From Amycolatopsis camponoti (GTDB taxonomy: Bacteria; Actinomycetota; Actinomycetes; Mycobacteriales; Pseudonocardiaceae), in contig NZ_CABVGP010000001.1 in NCBI RefSeq assembly GCF_902497555.1, positions 2,894,501 to 2,958,500 on the forward strand: a stretch of 64,000 bases of DNA. The letters are read 5' to 3'. The position numbers were made by a program, and so were the translations under genes. Shown here piece by piece: positions 1-8,960 of the stretch; position 1 is the first letter of the stretch, and each line of letters opens with the position of its first letter. The notes under the pieces are model-generated. The model did no database searches. It was not told the origin of the DNA and saw nothing but the letters and a program-made list of their open reading frames with translations.

Positions 1-532
1 GCGTGCACGTCTCGAACTTCGCGCCCGCCTTGGTGAAGTCCTTGCCCGCCGTGCCGGACTTGCACTGATCGGTGCTGCCGGTGATGATCACGCCGGTGGA
101 GCGGCTGTCGGCGCCGAGGGCGCGCAGGCTCACCGAGGAGTAGGCCAGGTCGGCGCCGTCGACGTTCTCGACGGTCGCGCGCAGGTAGAACGGCGTGATG
201 CCCTTCGCCTTGTCGCCGTACTTCGCGAGGTCGGCGTTGGCGCCCTTCTCGATCGCCGTCACGGTGATCGCGATCGTGCCGGACTTCGTCGTGCCGTACT
301 TGAACGGGACCACCGCGCGCTCGCCGACCTTCAGCTCGGTGCCGGGCTTCGTGACGTCACCGACGGGCGCGGCCGCTTCCGTGGACGACTCCGGGGAAGT
401 CGTCGCCGAGTCCGAGGCCGGAGCGCCGGTGGGGGCGGCGGGCGCGGCCTGACCGGACTCCTCGCCGCACGCGGACAGCAGGAAAGTGGCGGCGCAGGCG
501 GCGAGCAGCGCGGTGGTGCGGACGTGCTTCAT
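1..532 (-). CDS. Secreted lipoprotein, 3' end cut by window edge
   Basis: The reverse strand from ATG at 532 stays open for 177 codons to the window edge. The N-terminus has two basic residues, a hydrophobic stretch and a lipobox (LSAC, Cys22), so the product should be lipid-anchored on the outside of the membrane. A Ala/Pro/Ser/Thr/Glu linker (about residues 24-58) follows, then a beta-rich domain containing GTTKSGTIAITVTAIEKG and a Cys near the visible end. It resembles the DUF4352-like/telokin-type extracellular domains common in actinomycete lipoproteins, but I cannot name a family. It lies 167 bp downstream of the response regulator on the same strand, with a strong hairpin between them, so it is probably transcribed separately. 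Confidence 0.8.
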   Translation of the reverse strand, partial: MKHVRTTALLAACAATFLLSACGEESGQAAPAAPTGAPASDSATTSPESSTEAAAPVGDVTKPGTELKVGERAVVPFKYGTTKSGTIAITVTAIEKGANADLAKYGDKAKGITPFYLRATVENVDGADLAYSSVSLRALGADSRSTGVIITGSTDQCKSGTAGKDFTKAGAKFETCT

Positions 533-584
533 GGATCTCCTCGGACAGCCCGCCGGACGGGTTCCGGCCGGGGCGGAGCCGGGC

Positions 585-612
585 GCCGCGACCGCCCCCA
601 GACGGTCGCGGC
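585..612 (-). terminator. Hairpin after the two-component operon
   Basis: Perfect 10-bp inverted repeat, GCCGCGACCG (585-594) and CGGTCGCGGC (603-612), with an 8-nt loop. A second overlapping pair (GTTCCGGCC at 561-569 and GGCCGGAAC at 610-618) could form a larger alternative structure. There is no U-tract, as is usual in high-GC actinomycetes. It sits between the stop of the response regulator and the lipoprotein start. Confidence 0.5.
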
Positions 613-699
613 CGGAACGGGGCGCCCTCGCGGCTCCGTCAGCGGGACGCTAACCCGGACGCCGCACCGGCGGTGTGGTCCGTTCGCACCACACGGAGG

Positions 700-1338
700 T
701 CACAGATCGTCGACGCCGATCAGGCCGTCCTGGATGGCCCGGGCGACGAGCGCGGCCTTGGTCGGCGCCTCGCGGCCCATGCGCGCGTACTTGACCCGGA
801 TCCGTTCCAGGTGCGAGTTCACCGTGGTGGCGGAGATCCCCAGCCGGTGCGCGACGAACTCCTTCGACTCCGACTGGAACCACTCGACGAGCACCTCGGC
901 CTCCCGCGCCGAGAGCGCGGGCCGCGTCTCCGAGCGGTCCCCGGCGAGCGCCCCGGCCAGCGACGGCGGGGTGTAGGGCCGGTCCTGCGCCGCGGCCCGG
1001 GTCGCTTCCACCAGGTGCCCGGCGCCTTCGGCCTTCGTCAGGTAGCAGAGCGCGCCCAGCTCGAGGCACTGCAGGGCGACCTCGTCGTCCGCGCGCATCG
1101 AGTAGACGACCACCCGGCGCCCGGCCTCGGCCAGGCGCCGCAGGTCGCCGAACGCGGGCGCGGGCCCGCCCAGGTGCAGGTCGAAGATCACCACGTCGGC
1201 GGACGCGCCCGCGCCGAGCCAGGCGGCCTTGACGTCCTCGCCCTCGGCGACGACGTCGATCGGCGGGTCGCCGCCGGCCAGCCAGTACGCCACGCCGGCG
1301 CGCACCGCCGGGTGGTCGTCGACGACCACGGCCGTCAC
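700..1338 (-). CDS. NarL/LuxR-type response regulator
   Basis: This is a 212-residue DNA-binding response regulator. The receiver domain occupies about residues 1-115, with the acidic pair Asp7-Asp8 (VVVDDHP), phospho-acceptor Asp53 (VIFDLHLGG), Ser80 and the conserved Lys102 (YLTKAEGA). A LuxR-type helix-turn-helix follows (LSAREAEVL ... LGISATTVNSHLERI), so phosphorylation should control promoter binding. GTG at 1338 is chosen because it overlaps the TGA of the upstream gene as GTGA, implying translational coupling; GTG at 1350 is an in-frame alternative. It is the last gene of a three-gene operon running right to left. Confidence 0.9.
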   Translation of the reverse strand: MTAVVVDDHPAVRAGVAYWLAGGDPPIDVVAEGEDVKAAWLGAGASADVVIFDLHLGGPAPAFGDLRRLAEAGRRVVVYSMRADDEVALQCLELGALCYLTKAEGAGHLVEATRAAAQDRPYTPPSLAGALAGDRSETRPALSAREAEVLVEWFQSESKEFVAHRLGISATTVNSHLERIRVKYARMGREAPTKAALVARAIQDGLIGVDDL

Positions 1339-2768
1339 TCGGGTCGCCACCGCGCCTCCATCCAGGTCTGCCCGTCCCGGGTGTGGGACGTGACGGGGAC
1401 CGCCGCCGATCCCGCGGGTTCGCTCGCGCCGTCCGCGACGACGGCGACGCGGACGAGTTCGGGGGTGCGCAGCACGCTGACGCGCGCCCGCGTGCGGGCG
1501 GCGGCCAGGGCCGTGAGCACGGGGCCGGTCAGCTCTCGGCGGGCTCTCGCGGGGACGTCGACGACGTCCCCGCTCACGGCGAGGGCGACCTCGACCCCGC
1601 GCCGCTCGGCGACGTCGAGGCACGCGGTGACCTCGTGCACGAGCGGGTCGGGCACGTCGTCGTTCTCGGCGAAGAGCCGTCGCAGCTGCGACGCGGCCAG
1701 CGCGCAGCGGGCACGGGTGTCCGGCGTGCGGGGGTCGGCGGTGCCGTCGGCGAGTCCGGCCAGCAGGGGAAGGGTGGCCCCGAGCTGTTCGGCGAACCCG
1801 GCCCGCAGGTCCCGCCCGGCCTGCGCGGCGAGGGCGGCCCGGATGGCGAGCCGTTCGCGCCCGGCGGCGGCCGCGGCGGCTTCGCCCGCGCGGCGGTCGA
1901 GCAGCCGGATCAGCCCGGCGATGGCGAGCTGGAAGACGGTGACCGCGAAGAGCACGATCGCGGCGTCCCCGAGCTCGGTGCGGGTGGGGGAGCCGCCGAG
2001 CAGGAACTGGGCAACGCCGGCGGCGGTGTGCACACCGAGCGCGACGAGCAGCGCGGGCGGCCGATCGGCGAGCAGCGCGAGCAGATGCCACCCGACGAGC
2101 CCGAAGGACCAGTGCGGCTCCCGGAAGAAGGAGTCAGGGGGAAGGGCGGCGGTCGCGGCGGAGGAGGCGACGAGCACGAGAAGGGTGCCGCAGAGAGCGA
2201 CGCTCCCGGGCAGCGGCTTGCGGCGAAGCACCCAGAAGGCGCAGAGAGCGGTGACCGCGGTGAGGATGCCGTAGGCGAGATCGGCGACGAGCGGCGGTTG
2301 GTAGGCGGCTTGGTGGCGGAGGAGGGGAGCGAGGCTGAGCCCGGGCTGGATGACGGCGGGCACGCCGAGCAGAACGATCCGGATGGCGGCGGCCAGCCGG
2401 ACGGCGGGATCGCCGGGAACGGTTGAGGCGGCGGCGGGTTCGGTGAGTGCGGTTTCTGCGGGCGCCTTGCGTCCGGGCGCGCGGCCGGTCGCGGTGGTGG
2501 GTGGTGCCGCGGGGTTTTCGGTGCGGGGGTGGCGCGGGCTCGCCACCTCACTGCCGCTGGTCTTGGTGGGGCGCGCCGAGAGGTCGGTGGTGTCGGGGGA
2601 GTCTGTGCCGGCCACTTCGCCGCTGGCGGCAGGCTCGGTTGCGTGGCCCTGCGTGGTTCCGGAGGTCGGTCTCGTCTCGGTGGCGAGGCGCGCCGGGTGG
2701 TCGGCTGTGCCCGAGGCGCCACCCACCTCACCACCCCCGCCCACCGGATCCTCCGCACCCTCACGCAC
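1335..2768 (-). CDS. Kinase-like membrane protein lacking histidine-kinase motifs
   Basis: A 477-residue protein. Residues 1-120 are a disordered Pro/Thr/Ala/Glu-rich extension, followed by about five hydrophobic segments (roughly 125-300) and a cytoplasmic Ala/Arg-rich C-terminal region laid out like a sensor kinase. I find no dimerisation-domain His: the corresponding region reads RAGFAEQLGATLPLL. There is also no N box and no DxGxG box, and VVADGASEPAG is at best a degenerate G1. The GTG start at 2768 is supported by GAGGTGG four bases upstream and an 8-bp overlap with the canonical kinase gene, so the long extension is probably translated. It is likely a pseudokinase partner of the adjacent true kinase. 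Confidence 0.65.
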   Translation of the reverse strand: MREGAEDPVGGGGEVGGASGTADHPARLATETRPTSGTTQGHATEPAASGEVAGTDSPDTTDLSARPTKTSGSEVASPRHPRTENPAAPPTTATGRAPGRKAPAETALTEPAAASTVPGDPAVRLAAAIRIVLLGVPAVIQPGLSLAPLLRHQAAYQPPLVADLAYGILTAVTALCAFWVLRRKPLPGSVALCGTLLVLVASSAATAALPPDSFFREPHWSFGLVGWHLLALLADRPPALLVALGVHTAAGVAQFLLGGSPTRTELGDAAIVLFAVTVFQLAIAGLIRLLDRRAGEAAAAAAGRERLAIRAALAAQAGRDLRAGFAEQLGATLPLLAGLADGTADPRTPDTRARCALAASQLRRLFAENDDVPDPLVHEVTACLDVAERRGVEVALAVSGDVVDVPARARRELTGPVLTALAAARTRARVSVLRTPELVRVAVVADGASEPAGSAAVPVTSHTRDGQTWMEARWRPE

Positions 2769-3849
2769 GGGACCACCTCAACGTCACGACCGTCCCCGCC
2801 CCGGGCGCCGACGCAACCTCCGCCGTACCCCCGGCCGCGCGCATCCGCTCCACCACCGACCCCCGCACCCCGCGCCGCGCCGGAGAAACCGCAGCCGGGT
2901 CGAAGCCCCGCCCGTCATCCGCGATCGTCACCACCACCCCGCCCGGCGCAGCACCCCACCGCACCGAAACCGAACCCGCGCCAGAGTGGCGTTCCGCGTT
3001 GCGAAGCGCTTCCTCGGCCGCGCGGATCAACGCCAGCGCCGCCGATGCCGGGATCAGCGGCACCGGCTCCCACGCCGCCTCCACCGGCAGCACTCGCCCG
3101 GCCAGCGTCGCGCGCAGGCCGGCTTCCAGGTCGACCGGGGTGTCCTCCTCCCGGGGCGAGCCCGTCAGGATCGCCAGATCGCGGGCCGCGTACCCCGCTA
3201 CCGCACCGGGGTCGGCCGCCGCGCCGGAGGCCACCGCCAGGAACGTCGCCGATGCCGTGTCGTGCAGCAAAGCCAAGTACTCGCGCTCGCGACGGCGGCG
3301 GTCGCGGTCCAGGGCCGCCGTCTGCTCGAGTGCCGCCTGTTCGGCTCGCGCCGCGTCCGTGCGGGCCGTCGAACGGACGAGCAGGACGAACGCCAGCCGC
3401 GCCAGCACGCTCTCCACGACCACCCGCAGCGCCACCGGCAGCCAATCCCCGCCGCCCGCTGCCGTCCCCACCGCCAGCAGCACCACCAACGCCGGCACCG
3501 TCAGCCGTGGCGGGTGCTCCCACTGCCAGGTGATCGCCGTGATCGTGAGGACGTTCACCGCCCACAGGCTCGCCTCGCCGGGCACCGACGTGATCCACGG
3601 CTGGCACGCGCCCACCGCCCCGGCGCGCAGCACGCACAGCGCGAACGACGTGCGCCGCCCGGCGAAGACGTCGGCGGCTCCCGCGGCCAGGGTCACCGCG
3701 AGCAGGCCGAAGGGCAGGACGCCGCCGGGTGCGGCCACGACACCGAACACGCCGACGACCGTCGTGGCGACCGCCCGCGCGGGCCCGGCGAACCGGGTGA
3801 CCGACGCCCGGAACTGCGCCTCGACCGGCCCCGGCGCGCTGGCCGTCAT
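2761..3849 (-). CDS. Membrane sensor histidine kinase (NarL/DesK type)
   Basis: A 362-residue kinase with four or five hydrophobic segments in residues 1-160 and a basic coiled linker (RDRRRREREYL). The phospho-acceptor box is LALLHDTASATF (His196). The HATPase domain shows an N box (EEALRNAERH, Asn284), a G1 box (ADDGRGFD) and a G2 region (GVRGSVVERMRAAGG), ending with GTVVTLRW. It should sense an envelope signal and phosphorylate the regulator two genes downstream. ATG at 3849 is preferred over the GTG one codon upstream. It is the first gene of the operon and overlaps the next gene by 8 bp. It is divergent from the GH114 sugar operon, so it may respond to polysaccharide, although nothing in the sequence proves that. 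Confidence 0.88.
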   Translation of the reverse strand: MTASAPGPVEAQFRASVTRFAGPARAVATTVVGVFGVVAAPGGVLPFGLLAVTLAAGAADVFAGRRTSFALCVLRAGAVGACQPWITSVPGEASLWAVNVLTITAITWQWEHPPRLTVPALVVLLAVGTAAGGGDWLPVALRVVVESVLARLAFVLLVRSTARTDAARAEQAALEQTAALDRDRRRREREYLALLHDTASATFLAVASGAAADPGAVAGYAARDLAILTGSPREEDTPVDLEAGLRATLAGRVLPVEAAWEPVPLIPASAALALIRAAEEALRNAERHSGAGSVSVRWGAAPGGVVVTIADDGRGFDPAAVSPARRGVRGSVVERMRAAGGTAEVASAPGAGTVVTLRWSRA

Positions 3850-3965
3850 CACACCCCCGGCGAACTGCGGAAATCGGACGTCCTGTTTCTACCAGGGCAC
3901 GCCAGCACCGCGCGTCAGCGCGTAATTCTGTCCAATAAGGGAGAACTTCCTGCACTATCACGCAC

Positions 3966-3994
3966 TTGACATGCCCGGTGTTGCTCGCTTTACT
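3966..3994 (+). promoter_or_regulatory. Consensus housekeeping promoter of the GH114 operon
   Basis: A perfect -35 box TTGACA (3966-3971), a 17-bp spacer and the -10-like TTTACT (3989-3994) place transcription start near 4001, about 130 nt before the first gene. This is unusually close to the sigma-70 consensus for such a GC-rich sequence. Confidence 0.55.
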
Positions 3995-4133
3995 GCTGAG
4001 CACGTCGGAACGGACGCCCGACGTCAGAGGTACGCCCAGCCGGTATGTCGGCCTCCGCCGCGAGCCCGGACTGAGTCGCCAGGACGCGCACGTGGTCCGA
4101 GGCGGGGTCGTGCCCACCATCATCCGGAGTTCG

Positions 4134-4943
4134 ATGATGCCCTCTTCCCGCGTTCAGTTCCTCGCCGGCGCCGCCTTGGCGGCCGTCGTGGTGGCCGGCA
4201 CCGCGTGTTCCGCCTCCGCGGCACCCGCCGGCACCCAAGCCGTCACGCCGCCGCCGGTCAAAGCCGGCTTCGACTACCAGATCGGCGGCGCCTACACCCC
4301 GGCGAGTGACGTCAAGGTCGTCAGCCGCGACCACACCGCCCAGCCCGCCGCGGGCCTCTACAACATCTGCTACGTCAACGCTTTCCAGGCCCAGCCCGGC
4401 GCCGAGGGGGAGTGGAACGACCTCCTGCTCCGCGACGCCAACGGCAAGGTCGTCATCGACGAGGACTGGGGCGAAGCCCTCCTCGACCTCCGCACCGCCG
4501 ACAAGCGCACCCGCGTCGCCGCCAAGGTCAACACCTGGGTCGACGACTGCGCGGCCAAGGGCTACCAGGCGATCGAGCCCGACAACTACGACAGTTACAC
4601 GCGCTCCAAGGGACTTCTCACCGACGGCAACGCCCAGGCCTACATCCGCCTGCTGTCCGCCCACGCCCACGCGAAGGGCCTGGCGATCGCGCAGAAGAAC
4701 ACCTCCGAGCTGTCCGATCAGCGCCAGGCGAACGGCCTCGACTTCGCCATCGCGGAAGAGTGCGGGCAGCAGAAGAACTGCGGGGAGTTCACCCCCGCCT
4801 TCGGCGACCACGTGATCGTCATCGAGTACACCGACAGCGGGCTCAAGACCGCCTGCAGCCGGTGGAGCTCGCTGAGCATCGTGCGCCGCGACCTCGACGT
4901 CGTCCCGAAGGGCGAAGCCGGCTACGTCCGCAAGACCTGCTGA
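4134..4943 (+). CDS. Secreted GH114-like endo-alpha-1,4-polygalactosaminidase
   Basis: A 269-residue secreted protein with a hydrophobic signal segment (about residues 7-30, ending ASAAPAG). The mature part matches the GH114 TIM-barrel pattern: FDYQIGG near the start, LYNICYVN, the acidic EPDNYDSY strand typical of the active site, AIAEECGQ and a terminal VIVIEYTDS. Characterised GH114 enzymes cut alpha-1,4-linked galactosamine stretches in fungal galactosaminogalactan. The start is ATG 4134 or 4137, with GGAG a few bases upstream; the longer open frame from 3966 would run through the promoter. It is the first gene of a seven-gene operon, and its stop overlaps the next start as TGATG. The family call is good; the substrate is inferred. 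Confidence 0.8.
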   Translation: MMPSSRVQFLAGAALAAVVVAGTACSASAAPAGTQAVTPPPVKAGFDYQIGGAYTPASDVKVVSRDHTAQPAAGLYNICYVNAFQAQPGAEGEWNDLLLRDANGKVVIDEDWGEALLDLRTADKRTRVAAKVNTWVDDCAAKGYQAIEPDNYDSYTRSKGLLTDGNAQAYIRLLSAHAHAKGLAIAQKNTSELSDQRQANGLDFAIAEECGQQKNCGEFTPAFGDHVIVIEYTDSGLKTACSRWSSLSIVRRDLDVVPKGEAGYVRKTC

Positions 4944-6211
4944 TGGACCGGCGCGGATTCCTGCGCGGCGCCGGCGGTCTGGTCCTCGGCGCCGCCGTGG
5001 CCGGCTGCGGCCCGGCCCGGAGCAGCGGCGGCGGCCCGGTCACCGTCGAGGTCTGGCACGGCCAGACCGACACCGGCAAGAAGGTCCTCGACGCGCTCGT
5101 CGCGGACTTCCACCGGACCCACTCCGGGATCCGGATCGACCTGGGCGGCGGCGTGCTCGCCGACGCGATGCTCCAGAAGGTCACCGCGGCGCTCGCGTCG
5201 GGCTCCTTCCCGGACATCGCCTACGTCTTCGGCTCGGACCTCGCCAGCGTCGCGCGCAGCCCGAGCGTCGTCGACGTCACCGACCTCGTCGACGCGGGCC
5301 CCGGCTTCTGGGCCCCGGCCCGGGAAGCGGTCACCGTCAACGGCCGCGTCCGCGCGGTCCCGGCCCTGCTCGACTCGCTGGCCGTGGTGTGCAACAAGAC
5401 GCTGTTCGAGCAGACCGGCACGCCCCTGCCCACCGCCGGCTGGACGTGGGCCGATTTCGTCGGCACGGCGAAGAAACTCACCGACGCGGGCGGCGGCACC
5501 TTCGGCACCGCCTGGCCCGCCACCGGCGACGAGGACACCGTGTGGCGGATCTGGCCGATGATCTGGGACCTCGGCGGCGACGTCATCGGCGCGGGCGGGC
5601 GCGGCATCGGGTTCGCGGACCAGGGCGTGCGCGCCCTGGAGGTCGTCCGCGACCTCGCCGCGGCCAAGGCCGTCTACCTCGACCCGAAGACCGGCAGCGA
5701 GCAGATGTACCAGGCGTTCGAGGCCGGCCACATCGGCATGGTCCCGACCGGCCCGTGGCAGCTGCCCGACATCGCCGACGCCGGGATCGACTACGCGATC
5801 GTGCCGCTGCCCAGCTTCAGCGGCCGCCCGGTGACCATCTCCGGCCCGGACACCTGGACGCTCTTCGACAACGGCGAGGAGCGCGTCCAGGCGGCGCGCA
5901 CGTTCCTGTCCTGGCTGGCGGACCCCGCCCAGGACGTCCGCTGGGACGACGGCGCGGGCAGCCTCCCGCTGAGCCGCCGGACGCAGCAACTGCCCGCGTG
6001 GCAGGAGAAAACCGCCGAGACGCCGGGCCTGCCGGTGTTCGTCGACGCGCTGGAGAGCGCCCGCGTCCGGCCGGTGCACCCGGCCTACCCCCAGGTGTCG
6101 GCGGCCGTCGGCACCGCGATCGTCGCCGTGCTGCTCGGCCAGGCGACGCCGGCCGACGCGCTGCGCGACTGCGCCGCGGCCGCGAACGCCGCCCTGATCG
6201 TTCCGCGATAG
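4943..6211 (+). CDS. ABC transporter sugar-binding lipoprotein
   Basis: A 422-residue family-1 extracellular solute-binding protein. The N-terminus MDRRGFLRG carries a twin-arginine-like motif before a hydrophobic stretch and the lipobox AVAGC, so it is probably exported folded and lipid-anchored. The mature protein has typical features: TVEVWHGQTDTGKK at the start, a central IAYVFGSDLA and EAGHIGMVPTGPWQ. It should deliver oligosaccharides to the two permeases encoded next. The TGATG overlap with the GH114 gene indicates coupling and suggests it binds the products of that enzyme. No ATPase gene is present in the operon, so a shared MsiK-type ATPase elsewhere is likely. Confidence 0.9.
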   Translation: MDRRGFLRGAGGLVLGAAVAGCGPARSSGGGPVTVEVWHGQTDTGKKVLDALVADFHRTHSGIRIDLGGGVLADAMLQKVTAALASGSFPDIAYVFGSDLASVARSPSVVDVTDLVDAGPGFWAPAREAVTVNGRVRAVPALLDSLAVVCNKTLFEQTGTPLPTAGWTWADFVGTAKKLTDAGGGTFGTAWPATGDEDTVWRIWPMIWDLGGDVIGAGGRGIGFADQGVRALEVVRDLAAAKAVYLDPKTGSEQMYQAFEAGHIGMVPTGPWQLPDIADAGIDYAIVPLPSFSGRPVTISGPDTWTLFDNGEERVQAARTFLSWLADPAQDVRWDDGAGSLPLSRRTQQLPAWQEKTAETPGLPVFVDALESARVRPVHPAYPQVSAAVGTAIVAVLLGQATPADALRDCAAAANAALIVPR

Positions 6212-6220
6212 GGAGCCGCC

Positions 6221-7147
6221 ATGCCCGGACTGCCGAGGCCCATCACCGTCACCCCAGCCCCGAATCACGCGAAGAGCCGCCGGCGCCGCGAAACCGCGGC
6301 CGCCTGGGCCTACGTCTCGCCCGCCGTGCTCATCATCCTCGGCCTCGGCGTGGTGCCCGTGGCCTGGTCGCTGCTGCTGTCCTTCCAGGTCGACGACCTG
6401 GTGACCCCGAGCCGCTGGGTCGGCCTGGACAACTACGCCGCCCTCGCCCAGGACCCGCACTTCGCCCAGGCCGTCGGGAACACCGTGCTGTACACGGTGC
6501 TCTACGTCCCGCTCAGCATCTTCTTCGGCTTCCTGCTGGCCCAGGCGCTGAACCGCCGCATCCGTCTCGTCGGGGTCTACCGGACGCTGGTGTTCGTCCC
6601 CTTCGTGCTGTCGGCGACGGCCCAGGGCGTGCTGTTCTCCTTCATCCTCGACCCGCAGTTCGGCGCGGCCAACTCGCTGCTGCACCACCTCGGCGTGTCG
6701 CCGCAGGGCTTCCTGACCGATCCGGCGCAGGCGCTGCTGGTGCTGGTCGGGATCACGCTGTGGAGCGGCACCGGCTTCTGCGTCGTGGTGTACCTGGCCG
6801 CGCTGCAGGACGTCCCGCCGTCGCTGGTCGAGGCCGCGCGCCTCGACGGTGCCGGCACCTGGCGCGTGCTGCGGCACGTGACACTGCCCGCGATCACCCC
6901 GGTGACGGTGTTCCTGGTGCTGTGGCAGCTGATCACGTCGCTGCAGGTGTTCGACCTGGTGTACGTGACGACCAAGGGCGGCCCGCTCGGCTCCACCACG
7001 GTGATCGTCTACTTCGTCTGGGAGCAGGCGTTCAAGAACTTCACCGCCGGCTACGGCGCCGCGTCGGCCTACGTGCTCGCGCTCGCCCTGCTGGTCGTCG
7101 TGATCGTCCTGCGCGTGCTGCGCCGGCCCGGGAAGGCCCTCCGATGA
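6221..7147 (+). CDS. Sugar ABC transporter permease, MalF/UgpA type
   Basis: A 308-residue inner-membrane permease with six predicted transmembrane segments and a cytoplasmic EAA loop (VEAARLDGAGTWRVLRHV) that should dock onto the ATPase. Start ATG 6221 follows GGGAGCC. The gene begins 9 bp after the binding-protein stop and overlaps the second permease as ATGA. Together with the neighbours it forms a CUT1-type importer for di- or oligosaccharides. Confidence 0.92.
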   Translation: MPGLPRPITVTPAPNHAKSRRRRETAAAWAYVSPAVLIILGLGVVPVAWSLLLSFQVDDLVTPSRWVGLDNYAALAQDPHFAQAVGNTVLYTVLYVPLSIFFGFLLAQALNRRIRLVGVYRTLVFVPFVLSATAQGVLFSFILDPQFGAANSLLHHLGVSPQGFLTDPAQALLVLVGITLWSGTGFCVVVYLAALQDVPPSLVEAARLDGAGTWRVLRHVTLPAITPVTVFLVLWQLITSLQVFDLVYVTTKGGPLGSTTVIVYFVWEQAFKNFTAGYGAASAYVLALALLVVVIVLRVLRRPGKALR

Positions 7148-8025
7148 CGACGACCCGGGCCGCCCGCCTCGACGTGCCCGCGACCCCCGCGCTGCCCGTG
7201 CCGCGCCGGCCCCGGCTGCCGTTCAGCCCGTGGCACCTGCTGCTCGTGCCGCTGGCGCTGGTGTTCGCGGCGCCGCTGGTGTGGCTGCTGCTCAGTTCCG
7301 TGATGAGCAACGCCGAGATCAACCGGTTCCCGCCCGCGCTGTGGCCGTCCCGGGTGGACTTCTCGGGGTACCGCTACGTCTTCGAGAACGCGCTCTTCCT
7401 GCGCTGGTTCGGGAACTCGCTGATCGTCTCGGCGGTGACCGTCGGGTCGAACCTCCTCTTCGGCGCTCTGGGCGGGTACGCGTTCGCGCGGATGCGGTTC
7501 GCCGGTTCGCGGCCGCTGCTCGCGCTGATGGTGGCGACGATGGCGATCCCGTTCCAGCTCACCATGATCCCGACGTTCCTGGTGATGAAGAAGCTCGGCC
7601 TGATCGACAGCCTCGGTGCGCTCATCGTGCCGTCGCTGGTGACGCCGTTCGCGGTGTTCCTGCTGCGCCAGTTCTTCCTGTCGCTGCCGCGCGAGCTGGA
7701 AGAGGCGGCGTGGATCGACGGCTGCTCGCGGCTGCGCGTGCTGTTCACGATCGTGCTGCCGCTGTCCCGGCCCGCGCTGAGCACGGTCGCCGTGCTGACG
7801 TTCCTGAGCACCTGGAACGACCTGACCTGGCCGCTGATCGCGCTCAACCACGACACCGTCTACACCCTGCAGCTGGGCCTCACGACGTTCCAGGGCCAGC
7901 ACCACACGAACTGGGCCGCGGTGATGGCGGGCAACGTCATCACCGTGCTGCCGGTGTTGCTCGCCTTCCTCGGCGCGCAGAAGGCGTTCGTCCAGTCCAT
8001 CACCTCCAGCGGACTCAAAGGGTGA
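7144..8025 (+). CDS. Sugar ABC transporter permease, MalG/UgpE type
   Basis: A 293-residue permease with a short Arg/Pro-rich cytoplasmic N-terminus, about six membrane segments and an EAA loop (EEAAWIDGCSRLRVLFTIV). ATG 7144 overlaps the upstream stop as ATGA. It pairs with the preceding permease to form the membrane channel. Its stop overlaps the next gene if that gene uses GTG 8022. Confidence 0.92.
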   Translation: MTTTRAARLDVPATPALPVPRRPRLPFSPWHLLLVPLALVFAAPLVWLLLSSVMSNAEINRFPPALWPSRVDFSGYRYVFENALFLRWFGNSLIVSAVTVGSNLLFGALGGYAFARMRFAGSRPLLALMVATMAIPFQLTMIPTFLVMKKLGLIDSLGALIVPSLVTPFAVFLLRQFFLSLPRELEEAAWIDGCSRLRVLFTIVLPLSRPALSTVAVLTFLSTWNDLTWPLIALNHDTVYTLQLGLTTFQGQHHTNWAAVMAGNVITVLPVLLAFLGAQKAFVQSITSSGLKG

Positions 8026-8027
8026 CG

Positions 8028-8960
8028 ATGTTCGACCTCCTGGTCGTCGGGGACGCCAACCCCGACATCATCATCGGTCCACTCCGGACGGACCTCGCGT
8101 TCGGCCAGCGGGAGCAGCTCGCCGCGTCGGGCACGCTCACCCTCGGCGGCTCCGGCGCCATCACCGCCGCCGGCGCCGCCCGGCTGGGCCTGAAGGTCGC
8201 CTTCGCCGGGCGGGTCGGCGACGACGAAGCGGGCCGGTTCGTCCGCGCCGCCCTCGGCGACCGCGGCGTCGACACGAGCGCGCTGCGGACCGACCCCGAC
8301 CGGCCGACCCCGCTGACCACCGTGCTCACCCGCGACGGCGACCGCGCCATCGTCACCGCTCCCGGCACCCTCGCCACGACGACGGCCGCCGACGTCCCGC
8401 CGGAGCTGCTGGCCGTCGCCCGGCACGTCCACTCGTCGTCGTACTTCCTGCTGCCGGAGCTCGCCGCCGGCCTGCCCGCGCTGCTGCGCGCCGCTCGCCG
8501 GCACGGCGCGACCACCTCGGTGGACACCAACGACGACCCCGCCGGCCGCTGGGACGTCGGAGACCTGCTGCGGGAGACGGACTTCCTGCTCCCCAACGCC
8601 GCCGAGGCCGTCCGGCTGGCCGGCGTGGCCGATGCCCGGCAGGCCGCCGCGGCACTGGCGGCCCGCGGCCCCGCCATCGTGGTCAAAGACGGCGCCGAGG
8701 GGGCCTTTTCCTGCCGGGACGGCGAATTCGCCTTCGCCCCCGGCGTCCCGGCCGAAGCCGTCGACACCGTCGGCGCCGGGGACAGCTTCGACGCCGGCTT
8801 CCTCGCCGCCGTCCTGGCCGGGCTGCCGCTCGCGACGGCCCTGCGCTGCGGCGTCGTCTGCGGCGCCGCCTCCGTGCGCGCGCCCGGCGGCACGGCCGGC
8901 CAGGCCACGTGGGACGACGTCCTCGTCCACCTCGAACGCACCGGATCGGACCTCGCATGA
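8028..8960 (+). CDS. PfkB/ribokinase-family sugar kinase
   Basis: A 310-residue carbohydrate kinase. The first PfkB signature region is GGSGAITAAGAARLG (about residues 40-55), and the second signature is DTVGAGDSFDAGF with the catalytic Asp in GAGD. Such enzymes phosphorylate a free sugar or sugar phosphate with ATP. In this operon the natural substrate would be galactosamine (giving the 6-phosphate) or tagatose-6-phosphate; the sequence cannot separate these. ATG 8028 is used, and GTG 8022 with a GTGA overlap is equally possible. Its own stop overlaps the GH4 gene as ATGA. Confidence 0.87.
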   Translation: MFDLLVVGDANPDIIIGPLRTDLAFGQREQLAASGTLTLGGSGAITAAGAARLGLKVAFAGRVGDDEAGRFVRAALGDRGVDTSALRTDPDRPTPLTTVLTRDGDRAIVTAPGTLATTTAADVPPELLAVARHVHSSSYFLLPELAAGLPALLRAARRHGATTSVDTNDDPAGRWDVGDLLRETDFLLPNAAEAVRLAGVADARQAAAALAARGPAIVVKDGAEGAFSCRDGEFAFAPGVPAEAVDTVGAGDSFDAGFLAAVLAGLPLATALRCGVVCGAASVRAPGGTAGQATWDDVLVHLERTGSDLA

